Assembly (NCBI RefSeq): GCF_000427405.1 | Contig: NZ_KE386491.1 | Span: 4,101,812 to 4,165,811, forward strand | Reading direction: 5' to 3' | Origin: Flectobacillus major DSM 103 | GTDB lineage: Bacteria > Bacteroidota > Bacteroidia > Cytophagales > Spirosomataceae | Length of the DNA stretch: 64,000 nucleotides | Shown: positions 18,207 through 26,859 of the stretch, in pieces | Numbering within the stretch: position 1 is the stretch's first letter | Layout of the letters: each line of letters starts with the position of its first letter | Position numbers and translations under genes: made by a program | The notes under the pieces: model-generated | Databases searched by the model: none | Told to the model about the DNA's origin: nothing | The model's input: the letters and a program-made list of their open reading frames with translations, nothing else

Positions 18207-20627
18207 ATGACCCAACTGTACATGCTTTTGTGCTGCTTTACTTTAAGTGGTTACTTCGCCAATATTACGCTTGCTCAAGCACCTACTAGGTATACAATTA
18301 GTGGATATATCAAAGAAAAAGGAAGTGGCGAGCTACTGCAAGGGGTAAGTGTGTATATTAAGGGGGCCAAAATAGGTACTCAAAGTAATAACTACGGCTT
18401 TTATTCTCTGAGTGTTAGTCATGCTGAAAAGCTGTCGATAGTATTTAGCTTTGTGGGTTATCAGCCCCAATCTATAGAACTTACCTTACAACCCAAAAAT
18501 GAACTAAATATTGATTTACAGCCTGTTAGTCAAGACCTCGACGAAGTAAGGGTCGTTGCCAATGCTCCTGAGCAACAGAAAGTTTCTGAACAGGTTCAAA
18601 TGTCGCAAATTTCGTTACCCATCCAACAAATAAGAGATATTCCTGCTTTTTTGGGTGAAAAGGATGTGCTAAAAGTACTACAACTCATGCCCGGTGTACA
18701 AAAAGGAGCTGAGGGCAGTGCGGGTATTTATGTGCGTGGCGGTGGCCCCGACCAAAACTTGCTTATTCTCGACGATGCCCCAGTTTATAACGCCTATCAC
18801 TTATTCGGCTTCTTTTCGGTGTTCAATGGCGATGCTCTCAAAAGTGTAGAACTGACCAAAGGTGGTTTTCCTGCTCGTTTTGGAGGACGGCTTTCGTCGG
18901 TTATTGAAATGCAAATGAAAGAAGGTAACAAAGAGCAATACCATGTTGAAGGTGGCATTGGTATTATTGGAGCTAGGCTTGTAGCTGAAGGGCCTATTTC
19001 CAAAAACCAGAAATCATCGTTTTTAGTATCGGCAAGGCGTACCTACTTAGATATTCTGACTCAGCCTTTTATCCCAAAAGAATCTAAAGGTAGCCGATAC
19101 TATTTTTATGATTTTAATGCGAAGCTAAACTATGATTTTGGTCAAAAAAACCGACTCTTTTTAAGCGGATATTTTGGACAAGACCGCCTATTTGCCAGAG
19201 ATTTTCAGGAAAAATCAAGCCTAGAAGCAGCTATAGAATGGGGCAATACCACCGCTACAGTACGTTGGAATCATTTGTACAACGAACGCCTGTTTAGCAA
19301 TCTATCGCTGATTTATAGTAATTACAACTTTCAGACAGCCAATCAACAGTCCAATATCAGTATTGCAGGGTTTAATAATTTTAGTTTATACTATTCGTCG
19401 GGTATTCGTGATATAGGTATCAAGGTAGATTTTGATTTTATCCCCAGCCCAACACATACTATCAAATGGGGAGGACTACTGACTCAACATAGGTTTACCC
19501 CTTCGGCTATCGAGCTTCAAGACGATGTGGCCTCTCGCTACAAAGATGCCGTCGAAAACATAGACGCTACCGAAACAGGTATCTATTTTGAAGATACCTA
19601 TCGCCCTATTCAAAACCTCCGAATCAATTTAGGGCTAAGGCATTCTAGCTTTAGTACTCCTAAACAAACCTATCAGAACTTTGAACCTCGGATAGCCTTG
19701 GCGTGGACACTACCCAAGGACTGGGCTATTAAGTCGTCGTATGCTGTTATGAATCAATATATTCATTTGGTATCTAATTCAGGAGCAAGCTTGCCTACAG
19801 ACCTGTGGGTACCTTCTACCGACTTGATTCATCCTCAAAACTCAAAACAAATAGCCTTAGGAATGGCCAAAGATTTTACCGAAAAGCAGTTTGCCATAAC
19901 GCTCGAAGGATTTTACAAAACCATGCAGAATATCGTTGCCCTTAAAGAAGGAAGTTCCTTTATTTTAAATGGCACCTTAGACCGTTTTACTCGTTCAAAA
20001 GCACAAGAGCGACCTTGGGAAGAAAATATTACTGCTGGCAAAGGACATTCGTATGGAGCTGAGTTTTTATTACAAAAAAAATCAGGAAAATTTTCGGGTT
20101 GGGTTGGGTATACGCTTTCATGGATAATTCATCAGTTTGACGAATTGAATTTTGGTAAAGAATTTTATCCTAAATACGACCGTCGTCATGACCTTTCATT
20201 GGTAGGAATTTACCATATTAACCCCAAAGTAACATTGTCGGCTACTTGGGTGTATGGTACGGGTAATGTATTTACGATTCCAGTATCAACATATCAAACC
20301 TACAGCCATATTCCAGGACTCAGCGACGTTGGGATAAGCCAATACTACAATAGCTCCAGAGAAATTCCCGATTATGTAGAACGCAACAATTTTAGGGCTA
20401 TTCCTTATCATCGTTTTGATATAGGAGTGCAGTTTCATAAAAAGATGAAAAAAGGACATTTACGAACATGGGAGTTTGGTTTTTATAATTTGTATAACCG
20501 AAAAAATGCCTATTTCTATACCTTCAAAAGTGTGTACGACCCTGTTACCCAAACAACAGAAAAGTCGTTGGCACAATATGCTTTGTTTGGTATTATTCCT
20601 TCGGCCACGTATAGTTTTAAATTTTAG
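18207..20627 (+). CDS. TonB-dependent receptor with carboxypeptidase-like regulatory domain
   Basis: 806 residues. The signal peptide ends near ITLAQA. A CarboxypepD-reg-like domain follows (YTISGYIKEKGSGELLQGVSVYIKG...GFYSLSV), then a plug domain (LGEKDVLKVLQLMPGVQKGAEGS and YVRGGGPDQNLLILDDAPVYN) and a ~550-residue barrel. Such receptors use the TonB-ExbBD energy system to import siderophores, sugars or cobalamin. The partner gene 31 bases downstream encodes a DUF4249 lipoprotein, a pair recurring in Bacteroidota. The substrate cannot be told; it is not the SusC type with a SusD partner. Confidence 0.93.
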   Translation: MTQLYMLLCCFTLSGYFANITLAQAPTRYTISGYIKEKGSGELLQGVSVYIKGAKIGTQSNNYGFYSLSVSHAEKLSIVFSFVGYQPQSIELTLQPKNELNIDLQPVSQDLDEVRVVANAPEQQKVSEQVQMSQISLPIQQIRDIPAFLGEKDVLKVLQLMPGVQKGAEGSAGIYVRGGGPDQNLLILDDAPVYNAYHLFGFFSVFNGDALKSVELTKGGFPARFGGRLSSVIEMQMKEGNKEQYHVEGGIGIIGARLVAEGPISKNQKSSFLVSARRTYLDILTQPFIPKESKGSRYYFYDFNAKLNYDFGQKNRLFLSGYFGQDRLFARDFQEKSSLEAAIEWGNTTATVRWNHLYNERLFSNLSLIYSNYNFQTANQQSNISIAGFNNFSLYYSSGIRDIGIKVDFDFIPSPTHTIKWGGLLTQHRFTPSAIELQDDVASRYKDAVENIDATETGIYFEDTYRPIQNLRINLGLRHSSFSTPKQTYQNFEPRIALAWTLPKDWAIKSSYAVMNQYIHLVSNSGASLPTDLWVPSTDLIHPQNSKQIALGMAKDFTEKQFAITLEGFYKTMQNIVALKEGSSFILNGTLDRFTRSKAQERPWEENITAGKGHSYGAEFLLQKKSGKFSGWVGYTLSWIIHQFDELNFGKEFYPKYDRRHDLSLVGIYHINPKVTLSATWVYGTGNVFTIPVSTYQTYSHIPGLSDVGISQYYNSSREIPDYVERNNFRAIPYHRFDIGVQFHKKMKKGHLRTWEFGFYNLYNRKNAYFYTFKSVYDPVTQTTEKSLAQYALFGIIPSATYSFKF

Positions 20628-20658
20628 GAAAATAGAAAAGAAAAATACCTACCAATCA

Positions 20659-21606
20659 ATGAGTTTGATTATGAGAAAATATTGGTTAATTATCATATTG
20701 GGCATAACGGGCTGGTCGTGCGAAAAGCTCGTTAACGACATTGTATTGCCCTTCGAGGAAAGGCTGGTTTTACAAAGTTTTATTTCGCCACAAGATACTC
20801 TTATCGAAATATCGTTAACCTATAATACTCCTGTAATTGGCGTAATTCAGGAAGGAGAAGACCGCTATCCTGTTATTCCAAATGCTAAAGTGACTCTATC
20901 AAATAACGCTAAGACCGTACAGGCTAGTTACCGAGAGCTACAGTATATAGAAAATATAGAACTAACCCATAACGATAGTGTAGTAAGTACCTACAATAAG
21001 AAATATCGCTATGTGGTAAGTGCTAAGGATATACCTATTAGGGCAGGACAAAGCTACACTATTGAGGCTACCGTTGGAAGCAAAACCGTGCGTGCTAGTT
21101 GTACTGTTCCTACCAAAAGGGTAGCGTCAAATACAGTATCTACTTTTTTTAGTACAGACTACGACCGCAATAATGTAGAATACCCTGCCGTGAATATTCG
21201 ATTCCCTGACTTTTCTAACGAAGCCAATTATTATGCTATAGGTGTATTTTACTACGAAAGCCAGCGGGTGATAGACCCAACAGGAAAGGCATTTAATCTA
21301 AGACAATTGGTGAATACTCGCCAAGAATACATGAGCGACTATGGCCTAGAAAATGGTATTATGACCTCTCAGGCATTTCTTTTGTCGGTATCCAATACCC
21401 CCGAAGTAGTTAGGCGTTATGTCGATATATATGTAGCTGTAACCGACGAACCGTACTATTTATTCAATACGTCGGTAGATAAAGTACGACGCAGCGGCCG
21501 AAACCCTTTTAGCGAACCCGTTTTGACCTATACCAATGTAGAAAATGGATTAGGTGTATTTGCAGCCTATAACCAAATCAAACTGAGCAGCCCTGTGTAT
21601 AAATAG
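20659..21606 (+). CDS. DUF4249 family lipoprotein, partner of the TonB receptor
   Basis: 315 residues from ATG at 20659 (an alternative ATG at 20671 gives MRKYWLII). The frame is open further upstream into the receptor gene, but the lipoprotein signal fixes the start region: hydrophobic stretch, then lipobox GWSC. The mature part is beta-rich, with an FEERLVLQSFISPQDTLIEISL opening typical of DUF4249. It starts 31 bases after the receptor stop and so is co-transcribed. It is likely to sit at the outer membrane and assist ligand capture (inference from pairing; no function is established). Confidence 0.85.
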   Translation: MSLIMRKYWLIIILGITGWSCEKLVNDIVLPFEERLVLQSFISPQDTLIEISLTYNTPVIGVIQEGEDRYPVIPNAKVTLSNNAKTVQASYRELQYIENIELTHNDSVVSTYNKKYRYVVSAKDIPIRAGQSYTIEATVGSKTVRASCTVPTKRVASNTVSTFFSTDYDRNNVEYPAVNIRFPDFSNEANYYAIGVFYYESQRVIDPTGKAFNLRQLVNTRQEYMSDYGLENGIMTSQAFLLSVSNTPEVVRRYVDIYVAVTDEPYYLFNTSVDKVRRSGRNPFSEPVLTYTNVENGLGVFAAYNQIKLSSPVYK

Positions 21607-21614
21607 TTGCAAAA

Positions 21615-21649
21615 TTGTCGGTTTCGCCTTTTGAGTTTTATTACCTTTG
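21615..21649 (+). promoter_or_regulatory. Candidate hemB promoter
   Basis: TACCTTTG at 21642-21649 is a good -7 element. The nearest suitable TTG (21615-21617) is 24 bases upstream, slightly long. The leader to the ATG would be about 65 bases. Confidence 0.5.
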
Positions 21650-21719
21650 TGGCACCAACAACTGAAATACAGGGTTTCTAATTTAAAGTCCATACCGCTA
21701 AAGGTTGGCACAAGTAAAG

Positions 21720-22682
21720 ATGTTAAGAAGACCAAGAAGAAATCGTCAATCGCCTGCTATCAGGGCAATGGTTGAAGAAACTACATTGTCAGTAAATGAT
21801 TTTATTTATCCAATGTTTGTAATGGAGGGGCAAAACCTTGTCAGCGAGGTAAAGTCAATGCCTGGGATTTTTCGCTATTCATTAGATAAGCTATTAGAAG
21901 AATTATCGGTAGTACAGGATTTAGGTATTCGTTCGATTGCCTTGTTTCCACAATTGCCAGAAGCATTAAAAGATAAATACGCCTCAGAAAGCCACCGTGA
22001 AGGAAGCTTGTATTTGGAGGCTATCAATGAAATCAAAAATGCCTTCCCTAGTATCTGTGTGATGTCGGACGTTGCAATGGACCCTTACAGTTCAGATGGC
22101 CACGATGGGATTGTGGAAAATGGACAAATTCTCAACGACGAATCCTTGGAAGTATTGGGTAAAATGGCTTTGGCTCAGGCAGAAGCAGGTGCCGATATTG
22201 TAGGCCCTTCAGACATGATGGATGGCCGTGTGGGGTATATCCGTGATATTCTAGACAACGAAGGCTATACCGACGTGTCTATTATGGCTTATTCGGCCAA
22301 ATATGCTTCAGCATTTTATGGGCCATTTAGAGATGCCCTAGATTCAGCTCCGAAGTTTGGTGACAAAAAAACATATCAAATGAATCCTGCTAACGTGCGA
22401 GAAGCTTTGATAGAAGCAGAACTAGACTATCTGGAAGGTGCAGATTTTTTGATGGTAAAACCAGCTTTGGCTTATTTAGATGTTATCAAAACACTCAACG
22501 ATAACTTCAATATTCCTATTGCGGCTTATAACGTATCGGGCGAATATGCTATGGTAAAAGCGGCCGCTCAAAACGGTTGGTTAGATGGTACAAAAACCAT
22601 GATTGAAAGCTTAACTTCTATTAAAAGAGCAGGTGCAAAAATCATATTGACTTATTTTGCCAAAGAATTTGCTCAACTATAA
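21720..22682 (+). CDS. hemB: Delta-aminolevulinic acid dehydratase (porphobilinogen synthase)
   Basis: 320 residues from the ATG at 21720; an in-frame TTG 15 bases earlier is less likely. HemB joins two 5-aminolevulinate molecules to porphobilinogen in heme synthesis. The N-terminus RRPRRNRQSPAIRAMV, the active-site lysines K194 (YSAKYAS) and K247 (FLMVKPALAYLD, the Schiff-base lysine) and the FGPFRDA-like segment are all present. The metal region reads MSDVAMDPYSSDGHDG and lacks the three-cysteine zinc site, so this is the magnesium-type enzyme. A single-gene unit. Confidence 0.97.
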   Translation: MLRRPRRNRQSPAIRAMVEETTLSVNDFIYPMFVMEGQNLVSEVKSMPGIFRYSLDKLLEELSVVQDLGIRSIALFPQLPEALKDKYASESHREGSLYLEAINEIKNAFPSICVMSDVAMDPYSSDGHDGIVENGQILNDESLEVLGKMALAQAEAGADIVGPSDMMDGRVGYIRDILDNEGYTDVSIMAYSAKYASAFYGPFRDALDSAPKFGDKKTYQMNPANVREALIEAELDYLEGADFLMVKPALAYLDVIKTLNDNFNIPIAAYNVSGEYAMVKAAAQNGWLDGTKTMIESLTSIKRAGAKIILTYFAKEFAQL

Positions 22683-22697
22683 TATTCCTTGAATTGG

Positions 22698-22729
22698 CAG
22701 TTGCAAAGATATATTCTTCTTTGCAACTG
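22698..22729 (+). terminator. Hairpin after hemB
   Basis: A 12-bp perfect stem CAGTTGCAAAGA / TCTTTGCAACTG, loop of 8, followed by a loose T-rich stretch. Sixteen bases after the hemB stop. Confidence 0.55.
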
Positions 22730-22813
22730 TGCTTCTGTGTTTTTCATTTTCAGTGACTTAAGTGGTTGAGTATAGTCTTATAAACATAACGATAAAATTA
22801 CGCTTATAAGACC

Positions 22814-23680
22814 ATGCTAAAAAAAACTACCCCTTGGGCCATAGCCCTAGCCCTGTGGATTGCAGGCTCTACCTACTGGCACGTTTGCAAAATTAAAGAG
22901 CTTTGTGATGCCCCTATTATAGAAAGTGTTGTTACTCCCAACATACAAGCTCAGTTGCCAACTTTACAATTAAAAGATGGTACTTCTTTCGACCTGACAG
23001 CACAAGGTAATATCAAATTCCCAAGGTCAGGGAATACTCCCGATTTCAGTGAAGTCTTGCCCGAAATGGCTCAACTTCAATCATATCTTCAGAAAAATAC
23101 AGGTATATCCACACTCTTAGTTGGTTACTATAGCAGTAGCGAAGGCAATACGACAAATTTTCCTAATTTGGGGATAGCACGTGCCGAAGCTATCAAAAAC
23201 TATTTGGTTACTAATGGCGCTAATAGCAAAACTATTTCTACTGAAGGGCAACTACTAGACGATCTAGTATTCAAGTTGGATACGCTTATTGGAGGTGTTA
23301 GTTTTGCTTTCCAAGCCTCAGCCCCAGCATTAACAACAAGTAATATGCCTTCTTTGACACTCTACTTTGATTATGGAAAAACTACCTACCACACAGCCGA
23401 CTCAAGCGATATTAAACTAAGTAAAGTTGTTGATTTTTTGAAGACATCAACCGACAAAAAGGTGTCATTATTAGGCTTTACGGATGATTCAGGTACAGAA
23501 TCTTTCAATTTAAAATTAGGAGCTTACCGAGCAAATGTTGTAAAGAAATACTTACAAAAACAAGGTATTGATGCTAGTCGCATTACTGTTATTTCAAAAG
23601 GTGAGGCCGAACCACAAAGCCCGAACGACACAGAAGAAGGTCGTAAAGCTAACCGTCGTGTTGTAATCAGTATTCAATAA
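22814..23680 (+). CDS. OmpA-family protein with two peptidoglycan-binding-like domains
   Basis: 288 residues. One N-terminal hydrophobic segment (residues ~7-25) acts as signal or anchor. A first, degenerate OmpA-like domain spans about 55-155 (LVGYYSSSEGN...NLGIARAEAIKNYLV). A second, complete one spans about 175-288, with LTLYFDYGKT, LLGFTDDSGTESFNLKLGAYRANVVKKYL and GRKANRRVVI; these are the diaminopimelate-binding residues of OmpA_C. No outer-membrane barrel is present. It is followed closely by two small membrane genes (gaps of 19 and 75 bases), probably one operon. Confidence 0.85.
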   Translation: MLKKTTPWAIALALWIAGSTYWHVCKIKELCDAPIIESVVTPNIQAQLPTLQLKDGTSFDLTAQGNIKFPRSGNTPDFSEVLPEMAQLQSYLQKNTGISTLLVGYYSSSEGNTTNFPNLGIARAEAIKNYLVTNGANSKTISTEGQLLDDLVFKLDTLIGGVSFAFQASAPALTTSNMPSLTLYFDYGKTTYHTADSSDIKLSKVVDFLKTSTDKKVSLLGFTDDSGTESFNLKLGAYRANVVKKYLQKQGIDASRITVISKGEAEPQSPNDTEEGRKANRRVVISIQ

Positions 23681-23699
23681 CCCTAAACTCATAACAAAG

Positions 23700-24218
23700 A
23701 TGTTTGAACTTAATCCATTATTACAAGAAAATGCTTGGTGGCAGCACCTTATTATGTTGCTTGGTGCAGGTTTTTTAGGTTATATTATTGGATACCGTAA
23801 TTCCGATAAGTCCATTAGTCTTGATGCTCAAATTCAGCAGCTTGACGAAGAGTTGAAGTTGTGTGAAAAACAAAGAAAAACAAAAGTCAACACAGACGCT
23901 ACCTTACCACTAAATGCTACCGAAAAAGCATTTGCTCGTGCTTTGCTCGTGCCTCTTGGAGATGAAAAAGACGATTTGAAGTTGATAGAAGGAATAGGCC
24001 CTAAAATAGAACAATTGCTTAACCAAAACGATATTTATACTTTTGGGCAACTCAGTAAAGTTCCAGTAGAAACTATCCGTGAGTTATTACATTTGGCGGG
24101 GCCACGTTTTCAGATGCACGACCCAAGTACATGGCCACGCCAAGCCCAAATGGCTGCCAATGGCAACTGGCAAGAACTCAAAGATTGGCAGGATATTCTT
24201 AATAAAGGAAAAGAATAA
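23700..24218 (+). CDS. Single-pass membrane protein with helix-hairpin-helix-like domain
   Basis: 172 residues. One transmembrane segment near residues 15-32 is followed by a coiled-coil-like stretch (LDAQIQQLDEELKLCEKQRK). The C-terminal ~80 residues read DDLKLIEGIGPKIEQLLNQNDIYTFGQLSKVPVETIRELL, the LxxIxGIGPKxxxxLxxxGI pattern of helix-hairpin-helix domains that occurs in several Bacteroidota envelope proteins. In cytosolic proteins such domains bind DNA, but here the membrane anchor and OmpA neighbour make an envelope role as likely. Starts 19 bases after the OmpA gene. Confidence 0.7.
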   Translation: MFELNPLLQENAWWQHLIMLLGAGFLGYIIGYRNSDKSISLDAQIQQLDEELKLCEKQRKTKVNTDATLPLNATEKAFARALLVPLGDEKDDLKLIEGIGPKIEQLLNQNDIYTFGQLSKVPVETIRELLHLAGPRFQMHDPSTWPRQAQMAANGNWQELKDWQDILNKGKE

Positions 24219-24293
24219 AATACACAAGTTGTAAAGCTACACAAATTGGCGAATTAATATTTTGCCTATAGGATCAACTAAAAAAATACCGTT

Positions 24294-24503
24294 ATGATAT
24301 ATCTAGTCTTAAACCCCTTATCAAAAGGGGTAGCTATTACAGAAATAATTATTTTGCTACTTCTTGTAGCTATTATTGGTTTTGTGATTGGACATTGGGT
24401 TATTCAACAAAAAAACACTCAGCTCCAAATACTCATCAAAGACAAACAAAGTCAATTGAAGGCCTGTCGAGGGCAAAAAAACTCACAGAATACACCAACA
24501 TGA
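24294..24503 (+). CDS. Small one-pass membrane protein of unknown function
   Basis: 69 residues: a hydrophobic helix at about residues 15-38 followed by a charged tail (QQKNTQLQILIKDKQSQLKACRGQK). The layout resembles the N-terminal part of the gene before it (membrane helix, then QLDEELKLC...QRK), so it may be a shortened relative. It starts 75 bases after that gene. The TGA stop at 24501-24503 lies within the CATGAGT end of repeat element B, so the original C-terminus may have been replaced by insertion of the element. Confidence 0.6.
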   Translation: MIYLVLNPLSKGVAITEIIILLLLVAIIGFVIGHWVIQQKNTQLQILIKDKQSQLKACRGQKNSQNTPT

Positions 24504-24780
24504 GTAATCCCAAATTTAGTGAATGAGTAATTATTTTTGAATATGTTTTTTACCAGTAGAGACGCAATGCTTTGCGGCTGAAGATGTGCAATGCTGACAT
24601 TCAACATAAAAAAGCAGTCGAAAAACAATTTTCGACTGCTTTTTTATAAATACCCCTTAAATTTCTATCATTTAAGCAATTGATAAGCCTCTTCAATGTT
24701 CACTTAACAACCCTATGAATCACAATAAACCCCAATAGGTGGTCTCTTTTTACATTACCTAATATTGGGGATGACTCATG
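24499..24780 (+). repeat. Terminator-bearing repeat element, copy B (282 bp, both ends clear)
   Basis: The left end is CATGAGTAATCCCAAATTTA; the right end, read inverted, is CATGAGTCATCCCCAATATTA. These are imperfect ~20-bp terminal inverted repeats. The body is clearly similar to copy D over almost its whole length, sharing AGTAGAGA(C/T)GCAATGC, TTTGCGGCT, CTATCATTT, AATAGGTGGTCTC and more. The central hairpin is a strong terminator whose stem differs from that of D. No open frame lies inside, so it is a non-autonomous, MITE-like unit. Confidence 0.8.
24608..24645. terminator. Hairpin terminator inside repeat element B
   Basis: A 17-bp perfect stem (A6-GCAGTCGAAAA with TTTTCGACTGC-T6) and a loop of 4. 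The A and T runs make it work on both strands. It ends the OmpA/HhH/small-protein unit. Confidence 0.85.
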
Positions 24781-24863
24781 TTTTTGTTGCCAAAATACAA
24801 GCTTAAATTTTACTTCTCCTTTTTCCCAATGGTATTTTTAGAGAATCTATCCTAAGAAATTAG

Positions 24864-24871
24864 TATTTTTG
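24864..24871 (+). promoter_or_regulatory. -7 element upstream of purM
   Basis: TATTTTTG fits TAnnTTTG; no clear TTG at the right distance. Start of transcription would be near 24878, giving a leader of only ~19 bases to the TTG start codon. Confidence 0.4.
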
Positions 24872-24896
24872 CCAAATATTTGATGTTTGAGTAAAA

Positions 24897-26102
24897 TTGG
24901 CTACTCAAACAGTTTTGTTTTTAACTCATACTACTGTGAATCAAGAACGCTACGCACAAAGAGGGGTTTCGGCCTCGAAAGAAGACGTACACAAAGCAAT
25001 TGAAAAGCTAGATAAAGGGCTTTTTCCAAAAGCATTCTGTAAAATTTCGCCCGATATGCTGGGTGGTGACGATGCTTATTGTAATATCATGCACGCCGAT
25101 GGAGCTGGTACAAAATCATCTTTGGCCTACCTGTATTGGAAAGAAACAGGCGATATTTCGGTATGGCGTGGTATTGCTCAAGATGCTGTGGTGATGAATA
25201 CCGATGATTTGATTTGTGTGGGTGCTACCGACAATATGCTCCTTTCGAGTACCATTGGGCGTAATAAAAACTTGATTCCAGGCGAAGTTATTGCCGAAAT
25301 TATCAACGGTACTGAAGAAGTATTACAAATGCTTCGAGATAATGGTATTGGTATTTGGAGTACAGGTGGTGAAACCGCCGATGTTGGCGATTTGGTAAGA
25401 ACAATCATTGTTGACTCAACAGTGGTAGCTCGGATGAAACGTTCGGATGTTATTTCAAACCATACTATCCAAGCAGGAGATGTTATTGTTGGATTGGAGT
25501 CGTTTGGACAAGCTACCTACGAAAATAGCTATAACGGTGGTATGGGTAGTAATGGCCTCACTTCTGCCCGTCATGATGTGTTAGGGCATTATTTGGCTAA
25601 TAAATATACCGAAAGTTTTGACCCTGCCGTTCCTGAATCGTTGGTATATAGTGGCTCTAAAAACCTGACCGATACCGTAGCAGATACGCCGCTCAATGTG
25701 GGCCAGTTGATTCTGTCGCCAACTCGAACTTATGCTCCAGTAGTGAAAGCCTTGTTGAAAGAGTTACGTGCCGTAATTCATGGAATGGTACACTGCTCAG
25801 GTGGTGCTCAGACAAAGGTGCTGCATTTTGTCGAGAATGTGCATATCATCAAAGATAATATGTTTGAACTGCCTCCCTTGTTTAAATTGATTCAAGAAGA
25901 AAGCGGAACAGATTTCAAGGAAATGTACAAAGTATTTAATATGGGACACCGTTTAGAGGTATATCTCAAGCCTGAATACGCTCAAACAGTGATTGATATT
26001 TCTAAATCGTTTGGTATCAATGCCCAAATCATTGGCCGTGTTGAAGCTTTAGCAAATAAACAAGTAACCATTCAGTCGCCTTTTGGGGAGTTTGTTTACT
26101 AA
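24897..26102 (+). CDS. purM: Phosphoribosylformylglycinamidine cyclo-ligase (AIR synthase), Bacteroidota type
   Basis: 401 residues starting at TTG. A stop codon lies only six bases upstream in frame and the next ATG is about 50 codons inside the conserved region, so TTG is the only reasonable start. Homology to the family begins with RYAQRGVSASKEDVHKAI. MHADGAGTKSSLAY, NTDDLICVGATDN and STGGETADVGD are the ATP/FGAM-binding motifs of PurM. It makes aminoimidazole ribonucleotide in purine synthesis. The protein is longer than E. coli PurM (345), with additions in the C-terminal half, as usual in this phylum. Confidence 0.85.
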   Translation: MATQTVLFLTHTTVNQERYAQRGVSASKEDVHKAIEKLDKGLFPKAFCKISPDMLGGDDAYCNIMHADGAGTKSSLAYLYWKETGDISVWRGIAQDAVVMNTDDLICVGATDNMLLSSTIGRNKNLIPGEVIAEIINGTEEVLQMLRDNGIGIWSTGGETADVGDLVRTIIVDSTVVARMKRSDVISNHTIQAGDVIVGLESFGQATYENSYNGGMGSNGLTSARHDVLGHYLANKYTESFDPAVPESLVYSGSKNLTDTVADTPLNVGQLILSPTRTYAPVVKALLKELRAVIHGMVHCSGGAQTKVLHFVENVHIIKDNMFELPPLFKLIQEESGTDFKEMYKVFNMGHRLEVYLKPEYAQTVIDISKSFGINAQIIGRVEALANKQVTIQSPFGEFVY

Positions 26103-26104
26103 AA

Positions 26105-26158
26105 TAGCATTTGTTATTGGCTTTGGGTAATATCACTCAAAGCCAATAACAAATGCTA
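26105..26158 (+). terminator. 21-bp perfect hairpin after purM, no T run
   Basis: Stem arms 26105-26125 and 26138-26158 are perfectly complementary over 21 bp (TAGCATTTGTTATTGGCTTTG and its complement), with a loop of 12. It starts two bases after the stop. No T run follows on the plus strand, so it may be a terminator of a different kind or an mRNA 3'-end protector. It fills the whole gap to the next gene. Confidence 0.5.
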
Positions 26159-26169
26159 AACCCTTACTT

Positions 26170-26859
26170 ATGTATAAGCACATCTTTTTCGACCTAGACC
26201 ACACCCTTTGGGATCATCATGTAAATTCCAAAATTGCTTTAGAGGAGGTTTATCAATTATTTCAATTGAAAGACTTAGGGATAGCTACGCCCGAAAAGTT
26301 TTATCATAAGTTTAACGAAGTGAATCATAAGCTTTGGTTGGATTATGAACGAAGTAAGATTTCGCAAGCAGAGTTACGTCATGCTCGTTTCAGGATAATT
26401 TTTTCTGCTTTGGGAGTTGACAACCATGAAAAGTGTGATGCAATATCGGATACTTACTTGGAAATTTCGCCTCGAAAGCCGTATTTGTTACCTTATACCC
26501 AAGAAATTCTGACTTACCTAAAACCTAAATACCCCCTTCATATTATTACCAATGGATTCGATGAAATTCAGGATGTAAAAATGAATAGTGGAGGTATAAA
26601 ACATTATTTTGGACATATTGTTACCTCTCAAAATTCAGGATTTAAAAAACCTGACCCCGAGATATTTCATTATGCCCTCGATTTGGTGAAAGCCAAGCCC
26701 AAAGAGTGTTTGATGATTGGAGATACTTTCTATACCGATGTTCTGGGGGCAATGAGCGTAGGAATAGATGCTGTATTTTTTAATCCCAACGACCAACGGC
26801 ATCCCGAAAAACCAACCTTCCAAATCCGTCATTTAAAAGAATTAAAAGCGATATTATAG
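26170..26859 (+). CDS. HAD-superfamily phosphatase, YjjG-like (noncanonical nucleotidase)
   Basis: 229 residues. Motif I is FFDLDHTLWD (nucleophile D8, acid/base D10), followed by a helical cap. Motif II region is LHIITNGFDEIQ, motif III is the lysine in SQNSGFKKPDPEIF, and motif IV is MIGDTFYTDVLGAMSVG. The TNGFDEIQ..K signature matches the YjjG/YfnB group, which dephosphorylates dUMP, dTMP and modified pyrimidine nucleotides. Substrate is inferred from family only. The stop codon directly abuts the stop of the opposing nuclease gene with no spacer. Confidence 0.88.
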   Translation: MYKHIFFDLDHTLWDHHVNSKIALEEVYQLFQLKDLGIATPEKFYHKFNEVNHKLWLDYERSKISQAELRHARFRIIFSALGVDNHEKCDAISDTYLEISPRKPYLLPYTQEILTYLKPKYPLHIITNGFDEIQDVKMNSGGIKHYFGHIVTSQNSGFKKPDPEIFHYALDLVKAKPKECLMIGDTFYTDVLGAMSVGIDAVFFNPNDQRHPEKPTFQIRHLKELKAIL

